NCBI GenBank assembly: GCA_037893245.1
Contig: JBAIAA010000074.1
Coordinates: 930,001 to 994,000, forward strand
Reading direction: 5' to 3'
Source: Crossaster papposus
Taxonomy: Eukaryota; Echinodermata; Asteroidea; Velatida; Solasteridae
Length of the DNA: 64,000 nucleotides
Shown here: one piece after another, positions 1 to 10,851 of the stretch
Position numbering within the stretch: the first letter of the stretch is position 1
How the letters are laid out: every line of letters begins with the position of its first letter
The notes under the pieces: model-generated
The model's input: only the letters and a program-made list of their open reading frames with translations
The model's database searches: none
What the model was told of the DNA's origin: nothing
Made by a program: the position numbers and the translations under genes

Positions 1-450
1 GATTCGGACAAGTGTGACAGGGGCTTTATATAATTTCAGGACTCTTTGGTATACGTAAATACGGACTCTTTGGTATATATTGCGCATGTTTTGTTTCAGT
101 GATGATCATGATATTTGTGGGGCAAAGAATGTGCCCCTAGTTGGAAATTATATGATAACATTGCAGCAGTGGCAGCTTTTTGAGTGTTATCATCGTTTTC
201 GTTTTGTTTAATGGCCGCCAATAATGCTTGTTACCACATAATTGATCCGGTAACAAACATATTGGCGGCCATTTTTAGAAATAAAAGCTTCCACCGCTCA
301 TTCTGCAATGCTATCACACATTTTCCAACTCTTGGTGTGCATACCTTCGCACAAAATCGTTATGAGAATTACTCTTCTCGGTCATTTGATACCGGTGGCA
401 TAATTGTTAATATAATTTGTATATATATGTTTCTTTGCATTTTTACGTAA
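1..450. other. Non-coding start of duplicated segment A
   Basis: No gene is supported here. The stretch from about 110 aligns by eye with 38920-39140, upstream of the second cysteine/PATTAS module, so it belongs to a duplicated block. Open frames here are AT-rich and have no recognisable domain. Confidence 0.5.
210..273. repeat. Hairpin (MITE-like inverted repeat)
   Basis: The arms ATGGCCGCCAATAAT and ATATTGGCGGCCAT are inverted, with further pairing inward (GTTAC / GTAAC). The whole can fold into a hairpin of about 64 nt. The paralogous position near 39029-39090 has a decayed version. It is probably a small TIR element; no transposase is seen. Confidence 0.55.
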
Positions 451-1485
451 GTGCTGGCATCATGTCATCAAATCTGCTTCATTGGATCGGAGTACAACCC
501 ACAGTCTGGTACCCCACCCCGTCGGTTCCTACCGTACACAGATCCGTGTGGATGCACCGCTGTGCGTCTCGGCGGAATGCGCATCCCTGCTTCGTCATAC
601 CAGCAAAAGGCGCCCCACTACCTGGACGAGCTTTTCCTCAGCGAGGACTCCGACGAAATTCGAGCTTACTTCAACTGTACCCCGGCGACCACGGCGAGCC
701 CGGCGACCACGGCGAGCCCGGCGACCACGGCGAGCCCGGCGACCACGGCGAGCCCGGCGACCACGGCGAGCCCGGCGACCACGGCGAGCCCGGCGACCAC
801 GGCGAGCCCGGCGACCACGGCGAGCCCGGCGACCACGGCGAGCCCGGCGACAACGGCGAGCCCGGCGACCACGGCGAGCCCGGCGACCACGGCGAGCCCG
901 GCGACCACGGCGAGCCCGGCGACCACGGCGAGCCCGGCGACCACGGCGAGCCCGGCGACCACGGCGAGCCCGGCGACCACGGCGAGCCCGGCGACCACGG
1001 CGAGCCCGGCGACCACGGCGAGCCCGGCGACCACGGCGAGCCCGGCGACCACGGCGAGCCCGGCGACCACGGCGAGCCCGGCGACCACGGCGAGCCCGGC
1101 GACCACGGCGAGCCCGGCGACCACGGCGAGCCCGGCGACCACGGCGAGCCCGGCGACCACGGCGAGCCCGGCGACCACGGCGAGCCCGGCGACCACGGCG
1201 AGCCCGGCGACCACGGCGAGCCCGGCGACCACGGCGAGCCCGGCGACCACGGCGAGCCCGGCGACCACGGCGAGCCCGGCGACCACGGCGAGCCCGGCGA
1301 CCACGGCGAGCCCGGCGACCTCTGAGAGTCCAGCAGCCAATGCGAGGCCAGCGGCCAATGCGAGGCCAGCGATCAGTAAGATGTTATCTAATACCATTTT
1401 AAAAAGCTGCTATTCTTTTGTTGGACAAAGCATTATGACTACGTTTCAGGCCCGAGTACATGTTGCCATGAAACTCACGCTTTGA
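451..1485 (+). CDS. Cysteine module followed by a mucin-like PATTAS repeat (candidate exon, copy A)
   Basis: The open frame has two parts. The first, about 73 codons, carries conserved cysteines (motifs CHQICFIG, DPCGCTAVRLGG, MRIPASSYQQ, YFNC). The second is about 36 six-residue units PATTAS, then an alanine-rich tail. Related modules lie at 9729, 23310, 39150 and 48050. Between this copy and the 23310 copy, substitutions fall mainly at codon third positions in this frame (about 17 third versus 6 first and 7 second by hand count), which suggests past protein-coding selection. I do not recognise the family. A Pro/Thr/Ser repeat after a Cys-rich module would fit a secreted O-glycosylated protein, but that is inference. 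It lies upstream of F5/8C exon 2, as the 39144 copy does in segment B. No splice sites are assigned, and the true start is unknown. Confidence 0.4.
   Translation: MLASCHQICFIGSEYNPQSGTPPRRFLPYTDPCGCTAVRLGGMRIPASSYQQKAPHYLDELFLSEDSDEIRAYFNCTPATTASPATTASPATTASPATTASPATTASPATTASPATTASPATTASPATTASPATTASPATTASPATTASPATTASPATTASPATTASPATTASPATTASPATTASPATTASPATTASPATTASPATTASPATTASPATTASPATTASPATTASPATTASPATTASPATTASPATTASPATTASPATTASPATTASPATTASPATTASPATSESPAANARPAANARPAISKMLSNTILKSCYSFVGQSIMTTFQARVHVAMKLTL
679..1320 (+). repeat. 18-bp minisatellite, about 36 copies
   Basis: The unit is CCCGGCGACCACGGCGAG, nearly perfect throughout; a CAC to CAA change at about 850 is the only deviation I noticed. 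Because 18 is a multiple of three, all forward frames stay open: PATTAS, RRPRRA and the collagen-like GDHGEP. The GC-rich array contrasts with its AT-rich surroundings. Confidence 0.95.
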
Positions 1486-1560
1486 GCGTGGGCAGGGTAG
1501 GGTAGGATAGAGTGGGGTGGGAGGTGGGGTGGGAAGTGGGGTGGAGTGAGAGGGGGGAGG
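1486..1560 (+). repeat. G-rich GGGTA/GGGGTGG tract
   Basis: Runs of three or four Gs recur every 4-7 bases, giving G-quadruplex potential. It is preceded by the short hairpin CACGCTTTGAGCGTG. The equivalent tract in segment B is at 40686-40760. It is not telomeric (the unit is GGGTA, not TTAGGG). Confidence 0.6.
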
Positions 1561-2418
1561 GGTAGCCTTTTGACAAGGCCTCGTGACTCTGGCTAAGCGG
1601 CTGAGATGAGTCTAGATACCCGGGGTGAACGCGCGACCGAGTGACGAATGTCACGAGGCCTTTTGCAATGTAGGTTTCACTGCTCGGCATGAATTATTCA
1701 TAGATACATATTAGCATGCCAATACGCCCAATCGGAACGGCGATCTCCCAGTTGGCTTCGTTCGTGATTCGTTCAATATCAAAGCATGTAGGAAAAGGTA
1801 AAAAAACGTATATAAATTTTGCTTCTGAGTTGAATATATGAATGATAAATACAAGATATCACATTTAAATCTACTTTACATGCAAAATTGCAATAAATTA
1901 GAAAGCAACTGATGATTTGAGCTAAATATTGTAAGTGACATGATTGGACATTCCCTGTTTGTAAAATGAACTAGTCCAACTCAAATATAAGCTGACGTCA
2001 CGCGGATATACGTTCGCTGATTGGACGCTACCATTTCGGTAGCGATTCCAGTCGGAAACAAAGGTTAACATAAGAAATCCAAACCAGATTGATAAAGGCC
2101 ACTTGTCTGGGCAATTCGCACTAGCGTTCACTCAGGTTTTCGCAATTAGTCTCTTTTTAGTCGCTCGGCGTCTATCAGACATGTGGCCTTGTTTAAAGGC
2201 TAGGGGAGGGGAGACGGGGGTGCCAAAAATACCCCCTACTAGAAGAGTTCTGGACAAATCCCGAAAGTTTTGAAATCTACAATGCTTCATCTGCCCATGG
2301 CACTTTGATAATATAATAATTTAGGAGCCCATTTTTTAGTCCGTTGGGGTGGGGTGGGGAGAGGGGGCAAATTTACATTTATACACCAATATTTTGTTTT
2401 CTCTTTTGGCAGCCACAG

Positions 2419-2563
2419 CTGTGTGTCAGAGTCCAGAGCCTCTTGGAATGCAGAGTAATGCAATCACCAATGATCAGATCAGTGCGTCCAGTAGTTGGGG
2501 CTCATGTTGTCGTGCCTGGAAGGGACGACTCAACCTTGACAGTGTATGGAAACCACAGACTAG
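2419..2563 (+). CDS. F5/8 type C domain gene A, exon 2
   Basis: This exon encodes the start of a discoidin (F5/8C) domain: the first cysteine, then PLGMQSNAI, QISASSSW, and RAWKGRLNL. The acceptor is a pyrimidine-rich tract ending CAG; the donor is AG/GTATCA. The incoming phase is 1, matching the 46-bp signal exons elsewhere, and the outgoing phase is 2, matching exon 3. Two acceptors lie six bases apart (TTTGGCAG at 2412 and CCACAG at 2418). Only the equivalent of the second is present in segment B, so the first would add two residues near the signal-peptide junction. No signal exon is visible upstream in the window, so this gene is probably partial at its 5' end here. Confidence 0.85.
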
Positions 2564-4352
2564 GTATCAAAGGGAACTTAAGTTTACCATCGCTTATTAA
2601 CACCCATCACTAAAAGGAGTCGCCAATGATGTACGCATAAAATGCCGAGTGTTACTGCTCTTGGGCTCGGAGCCAGTATTAATATAGAGGGCGCCCTTAG
2701 ATCACAACACACAAACAAGCAACACGTTGACCATCGGTTAAACTCTAACACATTTATTTGGTTCCAACTGTGTCCAGGTGACTACCTATAGTTCGGTGAC
2801 TGAATACAGAAAGGGAATACAAAAAACACACTTAAAAATTAAAATAAAGAAAAATAGTTGTCATGACTTCAGGAGACATGAAAATAACTTAAACCAATGA
2901 TATACATGTACCAGAGCATGATCTGATAAATGCCAAGTGAAATGAAGTCTGATCAAATCCCAAGTTTCATACATAACATGCAACAACATAAGTTTCTTTA
3001 ACTCGGTGCAAACTTAGGCAATATTCACACAGCTACTTATACATTTACTCGAAATGTCACTGGTACAATTGTGAGGTCAAAATGTTCTTATATAAATCTA
3101 CCGTTGGCAAGAAAACACGGAACAATGCTCACGTGAATGTGACCGCTCTAAGTCTCTAACTCGTCAAGGGCGACTACATCATCAAGAGACTGATTCTCCT
3201 TACTGAAATATTAATTACATAATAATACACAAGTACGGTTAAACATTAAACGAAATAATAACATAGCATGTATAGCGGATCAAATTACTAAACAATTCAG
3301 GTTTACACAAAGAAAAAACCCATATGATCATGGGTTCATGAATATTAAAAAATTACCTAATGGAAAGTGTGACATGTGTTTTGGCAAGAGCTGTGAATTC
3401 TAAGCCAAATCAAAAACAAGAACCTTTAAAATGTCCATGAAATTTCCAATCACGACAGGGACCCTGCATTATCTAATCATGGAGAAATGTCTTATTTCTC
3501 CATGATCTAATACACTTTAATTGTGGGAATCAGGGAAATGCACACTGATCATAAAAACACTGAAATATAGTTATACGGACTATAAATTCCATCTTGTTCT
3601 TTCACGACTTGGTCTTGGTGAGATTGCAACGTGGCAAGATCAAAATCATTAACTGACATAACAATATAGAACTACTAACTTATATAAAACATCATGACAG
3701 CATTCAGCAACTACATTATTAAACTCACCAGTTAACAGATGCCCTCGAATGCATTAGGTTCAGCGCTTTAGCCCCTTAAAAAGGCTGAATTTATCGAGAA
3801 AACTGTCTCGAGCGCCATGCGCCACATGCGTGCTGCTATCCCATAATAAGTTTTTTCCCGTGTCAAATTTCGATACAGAGGGCGCACTAACTGCGGAGCA
3901 GACCTAACACCGAGATTTTAGACACCCCCGTAATGCATAAGCATGACAAACGCATACGCCCACATTTCTGTTTTACTTTTCAGACTACCCTATTTTAGTA
4001 CCATTTTATTGCTGTAGTATAGTTTGTCCCAGCTATTTATAAAAAACATATTTTGTCATTCAAATTCTCTAACTCTGGCACATTAAATTGCGTCCGAGAA
4101 AAAATAGCAAATTAAATAAAACAAAATTTCACGGAGGAAAGGCAAACGCACTGACAGTACACCTACAAAAAAACAAAATACCGGTAACATTAATATCAAG
4201 TGTATTAAAACTTGAAAGATCAAAAGTCTTGAAGAGGCTTCGGTAGTTTAATCGTTCTCATTTTTTGCCAATCCCTCTCCCAATCAACGTGGGTTTGTTT
4301 GCGGAGTGTGTTCACGTCGTTGTTCTTATCTCCCTTCACTCTTATTGCACAG
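2564..4352 (+). other. Intron 2 of F5/8C gene A
   Basis: No coding sequence is seen. The part from about 3044 to the intron end is colinear with segment B (42973 at the 3' end) with no indel and one mismatch that I could find. The 5' part (2564-3043) differs by substitutions, a deletion of about 150 bp in B and a MITE insertion in B. Confidence 0.8.
3476..3507. repeat. Short perfect hairpin in intron 2
   Basis: The arms ATCATGGAGAAAT and ATTTCTCCATGAT pair over 13 bp around a short loop. It is identical in the paralogous intron near 42097-42128. It could be a MITE scar; no function is implied. Confidence 0.6.
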
Positions 4353-4524
4353 TAACAAGGATTCCTGGATCCAGGTGGACCTGACTGAAAGTACAGTGGT
4401 GTCCGGTGTCATCACAAAAGGCGACCAATACTACGATGCATACGTAAAGAAGTACAAGGTGTCTTATAAGACATATGCCACATCTTTACTTGAACACGTG
4501 ACTGATGCAAACGGAAACTCCAAG
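4353..4524 (+). CDS. F5/8 type C domain gene A, exon 3
   Basis: 172 bp encoding the central discoidin strands: SWIQVDL, the usual family signature, then TVVSGVITKGD, and YVKKYKVSY. The acceptor is TTGCACAG and the donor AAG/GTAATG; phases 2 in and 0 out match exons 2 and 4 exactly. The first 93 bases are identical to gene B exon 3, whereas the last 80 bases hold several differences (for example YKTYAT versus YKPDAT), so a homogenised tract seems to end inside this exon. Confidence 0.9.
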
Positions 4525-4697
4525 GTAATGGTCTTTTTATGTTGCTGCCTCGACCCGCAACATTTTACCTTTAATTTTATCAGAAAATGAAGGCATTGGT
4601 AGTACCTCACAACAGTTGCCGCCTTTAACAAGTATGACCAATGGTGAAAAACTACCAAGAATGTTTACCTTAAATTATAAAGTGAACAAAAGAAATT

Positions 4698-4765
4698 GGC
4701 AAGGCGGAACTCGAACCTGCAACCTCCGGAATACCAAACCGGCGCTCTACCGAGCTATTTTGACC
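4698..4765 (-). repeat. tRNA-like sequence (pseudo-tRNA or SINE head)
   Basis: On the - strand an A-box-like TAGCTCGGTAGAGCGCC and a B box GGTTCGAGTTCC are correctly spaced, and the ends GG...CC pair weakly. The D-loop is short and the acceptor stem has mismatches, so I do not call a functional tRNA. The anticodon loop, read as TTGGTAT, would give GGT (Thr). A fuller copy is at 43311-43381 in the paralogous intron. Confidence 0.6.
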
Positions 4766-5568
4766 TATGTTTGCGGTCTCCCGAATTGTCAGTATCTTTG
4801 TTCGAGGGCGCTAGTCGGAAGTCGTAAACACCGGAATACCGTGAGTAGCACCCTGGAACCATTTGGGAGGCCGCCAACAAAATTCGTCTTATATCAATAA
4901 ATGTCAAACTTTATGCTAACTAAATTAGTCTAGTGTGGAATTGAGTCAAGCACACATCCGAACAATTCATTTAACATTCAGTTTTAAATTGATTGCTTTC
5001 AGACAAATTCAATTTCTGAATGCTACTTTTCGGTAACAGCTTAGATGAATTCAATCTAAAACGACAAATAGTCGCGAGACAATGTTCAAATAAAGTGACC
5101 AAAATTTGAAATTGAACTTTTGAATTGTATTCAAATTCACGAACTGTCACATTCCATTTCTCCCAAGGACAAATTCCACACGCTTTTATTTCACCAAATC
5201 AGTTTAGTCATTTACCATTGAATTTCAAAGTTAGGACACTTCATAAAAAAAAATAGCTCTGAAATATTCGTCATTACAGAACAAATTCGTCTAAGCTATT
5301 GCTTAAACGATTTTGATCTGTAAAGACAAATATTATCGAGATGGTGTTTACAAAGGGTGACCAAACGTTGAAATTAAATGATAAATAAATGCATTGGTTT
5401 GGTTAAAGCGTGTGATTTTTTTCTGTGACGAAATTGAATGTGAATTTTAATCTAAAATGATTTAAAATAGCCGGGAAAACCTATAATTTCGTGGAATTAC
5501 CTCCCCTCTTCCAGTATTGTCCAGCTTATACAAAATAATAAAACGTATAATCTTTGCTTTTGTTGCAG
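4766..5568 (+). other. Remainder of intron 3, gene A
   Basis: AT-rich, non-coding, alignable with 43382-44175 but clearly more diverged than intron 2, with small indels. Nothing else is recognised. Confidence 0.6.
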
Positions 5569-5715
5569 GAGTTCAATGGTAACACCGATGGCTTCAACAC
5601 TGTCACTAATATGTTTGACGAGAGCGTGGTGGCGACTGTAGTCCGCATTGAGCCTACTCGTTGGTATATTCTTGTTCGTCTGCAATTGGAGTTGCTTGGA
5701 TGTCGCCCTACTTAA
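5569..5715 (+). CDS. F5/8 type C domain gene A, exon 4 (C-terminus)
   Basis: 147 bp encoding the end of the discoidin domain and stop TAA: EFNGNTDG, the MFDESV and ATVVRIEP strands, then LQLELLGC with the closing cysteine typical of F5/8C domains, and RPT before the stop. The acceptor is TTTTGTTGCAG and the exon starts in phase 0. RIEPTRWYILVRLQLELLGC fits the family's usual R-I-x-P-x-x-W ending. The protein ends right after the domain, so the gene codes for a small single-domain secreted protein, as in gene B. Confidence 0.9.
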   Translation, partial: EFNGNTDGFNTVTNMFDESVVATVVRIEPTRWYILVRLQLELLGCRPT

Positions 5716-5934
5716 TTTGGCTAAATAGATATTCTGAAACTGAGCACTAATTGCACATTGCATTAAAATGAAGTTTTAACTAAAATTTATTACCAAACTA
5801 TCTATAGACTTTACGCGGTAGGAAGGAGCCGGAGGGCAATGTTTTATATCACCTAGACACAGTTAACACGGCTAAACATGTGCGTTCATCTTGGCTAAAA
5901 AACAAAACAAAGAACACCTGAAATACACTTTAAA

Positions 5935-6105
5935 AAAGGCCCGGGTCAGATTTGATCCGGATCAGAGTACCATTTGGGCCTGACACTTTTCTGGGTTACA
6001 ATTACACTTTTCCGGGTCAAAATTACCCCTAAAAGGAGCCAACGAAGAGTCATTCTGACACGGAGGAGTGTTAGGCCCCTGAACCGTTAGGCCCCAAACT
6101 CTTGT
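5935..6105. mobile_element. TIR element (TTTGATCCGGATCAG family), copy 1
   Basis: Contains GGTCAGATTTGATCCGGATCAG near the left end and related inverted motifs (GTGTTAGGCCC) on the right. The better preserved copy at 44510-44686 shows true terminal inverted repeats; a third is at 63345-63510. All three follow F5/8C exon 4 or its remnant, so they were duplicated with the gene. Confidence 0.6.
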
Positions 6106-8837
6106 TTGTTCAGTCGATACAAAACATTGCCCTCTGGCTCCGCCCTATAGCGCGCAGAGTCGATCTATTTCTGGATAATTTGGTAATGGCCTCATTTTAA
6201 TGCAATAGGCAAGCACTCAGATTCAGAATAGCATCGATTCTCCCTTCGAATTGTAATGCTGTTCGAGCGGATAATAATTTAGATGATTATTTTGTTGAAA
6301 TTGCATGACGCAAGAGTATTTTTTTGGCGGAATTAGACAACAAAATTTAACACTATTTAGACCAGCACTAAAGTTCGCGCGAAACCAAACGATGCAGTGA
6401 TTAAGTTTTAGACGCTTATTTGACGAAATTTACTGAATTGTGGCACTATATATGACTAAAACTAAAACATACTATTTAGTGCGGTGAACAAAAATTGCCC
6501 TTAAAAATGGTTTTGTTGTGTGCTTATATTTATGTATTAATTTTAAAAACGTTACTTTCTGTACAAGACGTCTAAACTATATTCTGATTATAAGCGTCGG
6601 TCTAGATCATTTGGGAGTAATGGTTACTTTAAAACCATTTTAGTTTAAAATGTTATCGTCTTACTCAGTAGTTCATTATTATCCTTGTTTATCTAAAATA
6701 CATAATATGTAAATACTTGTACCGCGTAAACGAATCATATTTATCTTTAACATTTTTCTCTGCACGTCTTAAATTGATGCACAAATACTAATAGTTGTGG
6801 TACTTAATTTGATTAAATTGACTATTTAGCACAGTCCAAATTACAAGAGCAATGTACTCAAATTTTGAACATTTGTTTGACAAAAACGTTCATTTTTGTA
6901 GAAGTCCAAAAATAATACTATACGTATTGAGTATGAGCACATTGTTTTTGGAGTAACGGCTAAGTTTACCTTACTGTCCACAGCATAATTATAGCTCATT
7001 CTTTCGACAGATTACCTCACCACTTATTTAAGAAAACTGAGGAAAAGAGGTTAACAGAAAGTAATCAAGTTTATAACCTCATTTTTCGGATTTCCGTTGT
7101 TATGCACTGCGTGTAGAGTAGTTACGAAAGAGAAGAAATGTAACAGTTTTATGTGACAACGTTCAATATGCAATGGACCTTATTCACGAGGAAGCCATTT
7201 TGGTTGTGTTTCCTGTGTGCGTTTTATGAATTGTGAACTGTTGAATAGGATGGTGCCAGACTATTTTTGCATTTTAGCCTCACTTTCAATATATTTTTCA
7301 ATGTGGCATAAAACCATAAGGTAAATGTTTAATCAAAGAAATAGATTATTCATCTGAGAAGACTGGTATTAATTGGAAATCAACTTTAGGTCATTTATAT
7401 CCCCAAGTTGGAAACACGAAATTGTTGCCTCTCTTTCAATTCAATATGGCCGACTCGTGAATAAAGCCCATACTCTTAGACAATCAACAAATATAATTTT
7501 TTATGGCTTGCTCATTATTCATATAAAACGTGTAGATAGAGATGACACTAATAATTTGTCTACATATTAGAAGTTAATAAAAATGGTTGGCAATGTGGAG
7601 TATACTTAGTCGTAAATTTGTGGAATTCCTGGCATTGAGAGTTGTAAAGAAGATTTTGTTTTAAAGGTGGTATGCTCGCCTATTATTTCTAACAATGTAT
7701 TTTTTGCGTCACTGCTCATACGTGAGTTGAAATAATAGTCTGAACAAATCGCATTCTGTTTGGCTCAAACCCCGGGGAGTAAACGAACTTATAATCACTT
7801 AATTGTTTTTAAGGAAAACAGTGATCCAGATAATGTCCGACACAATTCTGAAACCACAGACAAGCAATGCTAACCGTCAACAACAGATCATTTGCGACCA
7901 ACTCCGTTTTCGTTTTCTTCAAAAGTTGCGCGCTTATGTCATACTTGAAATATTTTGCGCAATTCAACTCAAAATAAAAGTGCCATAACTTGAGTGTTTT
8001 ACGCATGAATGACCTGTCACAGAAGCGTTTCTTTAAAACTGGTATGGTTTCTATGGTTACAGGATAGAGCCGGGGGTCTATTCTTTTAGTGTGATTTATT
8101 AATGGCTTTGTTGAAGGTTCCTGTACATTTTTTACATCTGCCATTTGAGTCTACTCGCTGGACCATCTCCATAAGAGTCATCAGTGTCATTTGTGTGTCA
8201 ACCCTTTTGTATCTATATAATGCCGCATCGTATCATCATTAATTATAATGAGTTAATAGTTAAGGGAATTGTTCAATTTTGCATTATAGCAGCTTAAACC
8301 CCTCGATAGCCATCACAGCACTGAAATAGAACACGTATAGGCCTAGTGTAAGACAGATGAGGGAACATTTTTGGGATTTGTGCCTTTGATGATACAAGTA
8401 TGAAATTTTGCACACCGTGATTCAGAGTATGTCATGAGAAAGATATTTTGATATAGGGCCATCGCAGATTTGTCCTTCAAAAGAATATAGGTAGAATAAC
8501 AAGCAATTTTCAAACTTTTAAAAAGTGGCTTGTTGTTCTATTTCATGAGTCATTTCTTCAAAGAACAAATCTGCGATAGCCCTGTAGCTAAATATCTTTC
8601 ATGTCATACTCTGACGGTGCATGTGCCAAATGTTTATGCTTGTATCGTCAAAGGCGCAATCGCATCACCTATCTGCCGTACTAAAAAAAGGCGAGTTGGT
8701 CTCTCTAATGTACCCTGGTTCTCTCCAAAATGTTGTCTCTCGAATAACTTTAGCTCGTTCGCCATTTTTTACCTAAGAACTTACGCTTATTTCCCATCAA
8801 AGGATTTTCGATCATTGCAGCGCAGCTGGGAGCGAGA
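6106..8837. other. Non-coding spacer, duplicated elsewhere
   Basis: AT-rich, with no supported gene. Sub-blocks recur: 6120-7800 aligns with 46260-47790, and 7760-8880 with 59880-63000 apart from the Penelope-like insertion. The site near 7980 is the empty site for that insertion. Confidence 0.5.
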
Positions 8838-8883
8838 ATGGACGGAGCAGTAACTTGGATTCTGATGTCATCAGCAATGACGG
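8838..8883 (+). CDS. Signal-peptide first exon (F5/8C family), copy 1
   Basis: A 46-bp exon, ATG plus 15 codons and one base, encoding MDGAVTWILMSSAMT followed by a G/GTACGT donor (phase 1). Five other copies in the window share the length, phase and MDG start, and exon 2 of the F5/8C genes begins in the matching phase. The peptide is short and hydrophobic after MDG, as expected for a signal peptide completed by the first residues of exon 2. Its nearest exon 2 (10781) is broken by a transposon, so this copy is probably part of a pseudogene unless it splices to a distant body. Confidence 0.65.
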
Positions 8884-9067
8884 GTACGTTTACGTTTTCA
8901 ACATTGAAGGATATGTACAAGATTTGCTTTCGGTATAATTTTTTTTAATGGATTTGGGGTTTCTAATAGTTACAGTAAATATTGTTACATTGAGTTGTTT
9001 TTGGTTCGTATAATGCTGAAATAGTCCATATTCTTTGGGTCAGGTCCATGGCTCCACTTAATACGAA

Positions 9068-9069
9068 AT

Positions 9070-9124
<55 letters not shown>

Positions 9125-9131
9125 TTATTTA
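9068..9131 (+). repeat. (TTTA)n microsatellite
   Basis: About 15 copies of TTTA, one slipped to TTAT near 9123. Confidence 0.95.
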
Positions 9132-9728
9132 TTTACTTCCAACAGCGGAGGAACCGCCAATTACAGGAATGGGAATTGAGAAATTGAGAAATGTATAGAC
9201 GTTGGGGAATTGTAAGGTTAGATAATCATTAATGTGTACCCCTTCACAGGCGTATTATTGTAAAAAAAATGCAGAATAACTAATTAATAAAAAGTAGAAG
9301 CAGTATTTGGAAAAAAAGGCTGTTTTTTCCTCAACGCTGATCGGAAGTCCAGCGCCGTTGGAAATTGATACAAAAATACCACTTCGCTTAAAAATGTCAG
9401 CACACCAGGAGCAATGATTTTACAGGATGCTTCAGACTGTCATTCCCTAACAGTCGAGTAAAGTATTTTGTGATAATTTGGTAATTAACTTGTTTAATGT
9501 TTGCAATTTACTAAATCCAGATCAGTAGAACAAACTGCATTGTGAATTATCTTTTTGGGAAGAGATTAATGATTTACTGTCATACACAAATACTAATATA
9601 TTAATTTATGTTGTGGGACCAGTTTTATTTAACTCGTCCATTGTCGCCCCGGCAAAGAAAAGTATATAGAAGACCCCTTTCAACTTTCGTGCACAAATAT
9701 TGTTTCCTTTTTACCTCTAAGTTAGGTT

Positions 9729-10051
9729 TTGTGCCATCAAGTCTGTTTTATCGGATCGGAGCGCAACCCACAATCTGGTACCCCACCCTGTTGTTTCCTA
9801 CCGTACAAAGATCCGTGCAAATGCACCGTTGTGCGTCTCGGCGGGATGCACATCCCTGCTTTGTCATACCAGCAAGAGGCGCCCACTACCTGTACGAGCT
9901 CTGTCTGGTTGAGCATAGGTTGAGCGAGGACTCGGTCTCAATCCAAACTTATTTTGATTGTAATGAAATGGCTACGACTACCGCTACAATAGGTGACGGG
10001 GGAACAATTCCGACTCGAATTAATGTTTTATTTCCAGCTATAGGCCTATAG
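9729..10051 (+). pseudogene. Cysteine module, copy B (frameshifted)
   Basis: Begins CHQVCFIGSERNP, continues through DPCKCTVVRLGG and IPALSYQQEAP, then loses one base near 9889, where the other copies have four Cs in GCGCCCC. The homologous continuation (LSEDSV, TYFDC, NEMATTT) resumes in the next frame. A short Thr-rich tail replaces the long PATTAS array. Substitutions relative to copy A are spread evenly over codon positions, as expected for a copy no longer under selection. It lies between signal exon 8838 and broken exon 2, matching the order in segment B. Confidence 0.55.
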
Positions 10052-10431
10052 TTATAATTTACTTGGTAAACATTTAAAGTTTTTTTCTTTTTTTTCTTTT
10101 TCTAATCACTAGTTTATACGCCGTGTACCGATAACTGCTTTAATATGTATTAACATTATTCAAAATTTTACTTTTATATAACGTTCAGTCATTCATCTTT
10201 TAAACATAAAAACCAAATCAGTTATCTGGTATAACTGTCAATCCCCGTGTGTTACAAACTCATATCAAAGTGTAAGGATGTGCCAATACCAAAAATTCTA
10301 ACCCGTTTTGCCAAGATTAACCAAGCGCGGTAATTTAAAGCGCCACCAAGCGGCGACACGCAGTTCCTCAACATGCTGTCTCCCTTGCCGCTGGCCTGCG
10401 CACCGTTTGCTTTTATCAGAATAAACAAAAG

Positions 10432-10500
10432 GAGTGACTCGAACCCAGGTGTCGGTGTAATAGATTATTCAACCCACCATCCCGCCTGCCCTTACAAAAG
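10432..10500 (-). repeat. Weak tRNA-like (SINE-head) remnant
   Basis: On the - strand there is a clear B box (GGTTCGAGTCAC), but the A-box region is poor. Probably a decayed tRNA-derived repeat. Confidence 0.3.
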
Positions 10501-10780
10501 GTCCAGACAAAACTGCGCACATTTCTATGGGAAAAGTGTGCTTATGTCATAATGTACATGTACAGAAACAACCGATAGAAATCATCCAAATTGTGTGAAT
10601 GCGCCACATACAAATACCCGAAACAGCCGAGAACATGTTTTTACTTGGGCACGTGTAAACCTGGGTATGATTGATACAGATTGTCATTTTCTGCGGCCAT
10701 AAAAAAACCCGAAAACCTAATCGAAGGAAGCATGCAGTTCACACTTACACACCAATGTGGTTTATTTTCTCGCTTAGCAG

Positions 10781-10849
10781 CAACGGTTGAGTGTCTGAAT
10801 CCGCAGCCTCTTGGTATTGAGGACGGGAAAATCCCAAATGACCACATAA
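10781..10849 (+). pseudogene. F5/8 type C exon 2, disrupted by a transposon
   Basis: After acceptor TTAGCAG the frame reads TVECLN, PQPLGIEDGKIPNDHII, a good N-terminal discoidin segment (family consensus C..PLGMEDG.I.D.QI). The exon stops abruptly where a 1.8-kb TIR element begins. No convincing continuation of the domain is seen after the element (from 12648), so the exon is broken. It differs from exon 2 of genes A and B more than they differ from each other, so it comes from an older paralog. Confidence 0.7.
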
Positions 10850-10851
10850 TA

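Noticed and set aside
184-450. Membrane-like small protein (MLSSFSFCLM...), with a counterpart at 38921
   Set aside because: Hydrophobicity comes from T-rich DNA; the two copies are not frame-conserved along their length and overlap a hairpin element.
451-660. Assignment of the cysteine module to short-chain collagen C4
   Set aside because: Only a loose DxPC...C...IPA resemblance and the collagen reading of the repeat in another frame; not enough to name it.
679-1320. CRISPR array
   Set aside because: Units are contiguous with no spacers and the genome is eukaryotic.
482-1402. Arg-rich repeat frame (RRPRRA) and - strand frames AVVAGL and SPWSPG across the minisatellite
   Set aside because: These are forced open by the 18-bp period; the cysteine module is in frame only with PATTAS.
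4698-4765. Functional tRNA gene
   Set aside because: Acceptor and anticodon stems are mismatched and the D-loop is short; better explained as a pseudo-tRNA or SINE head.
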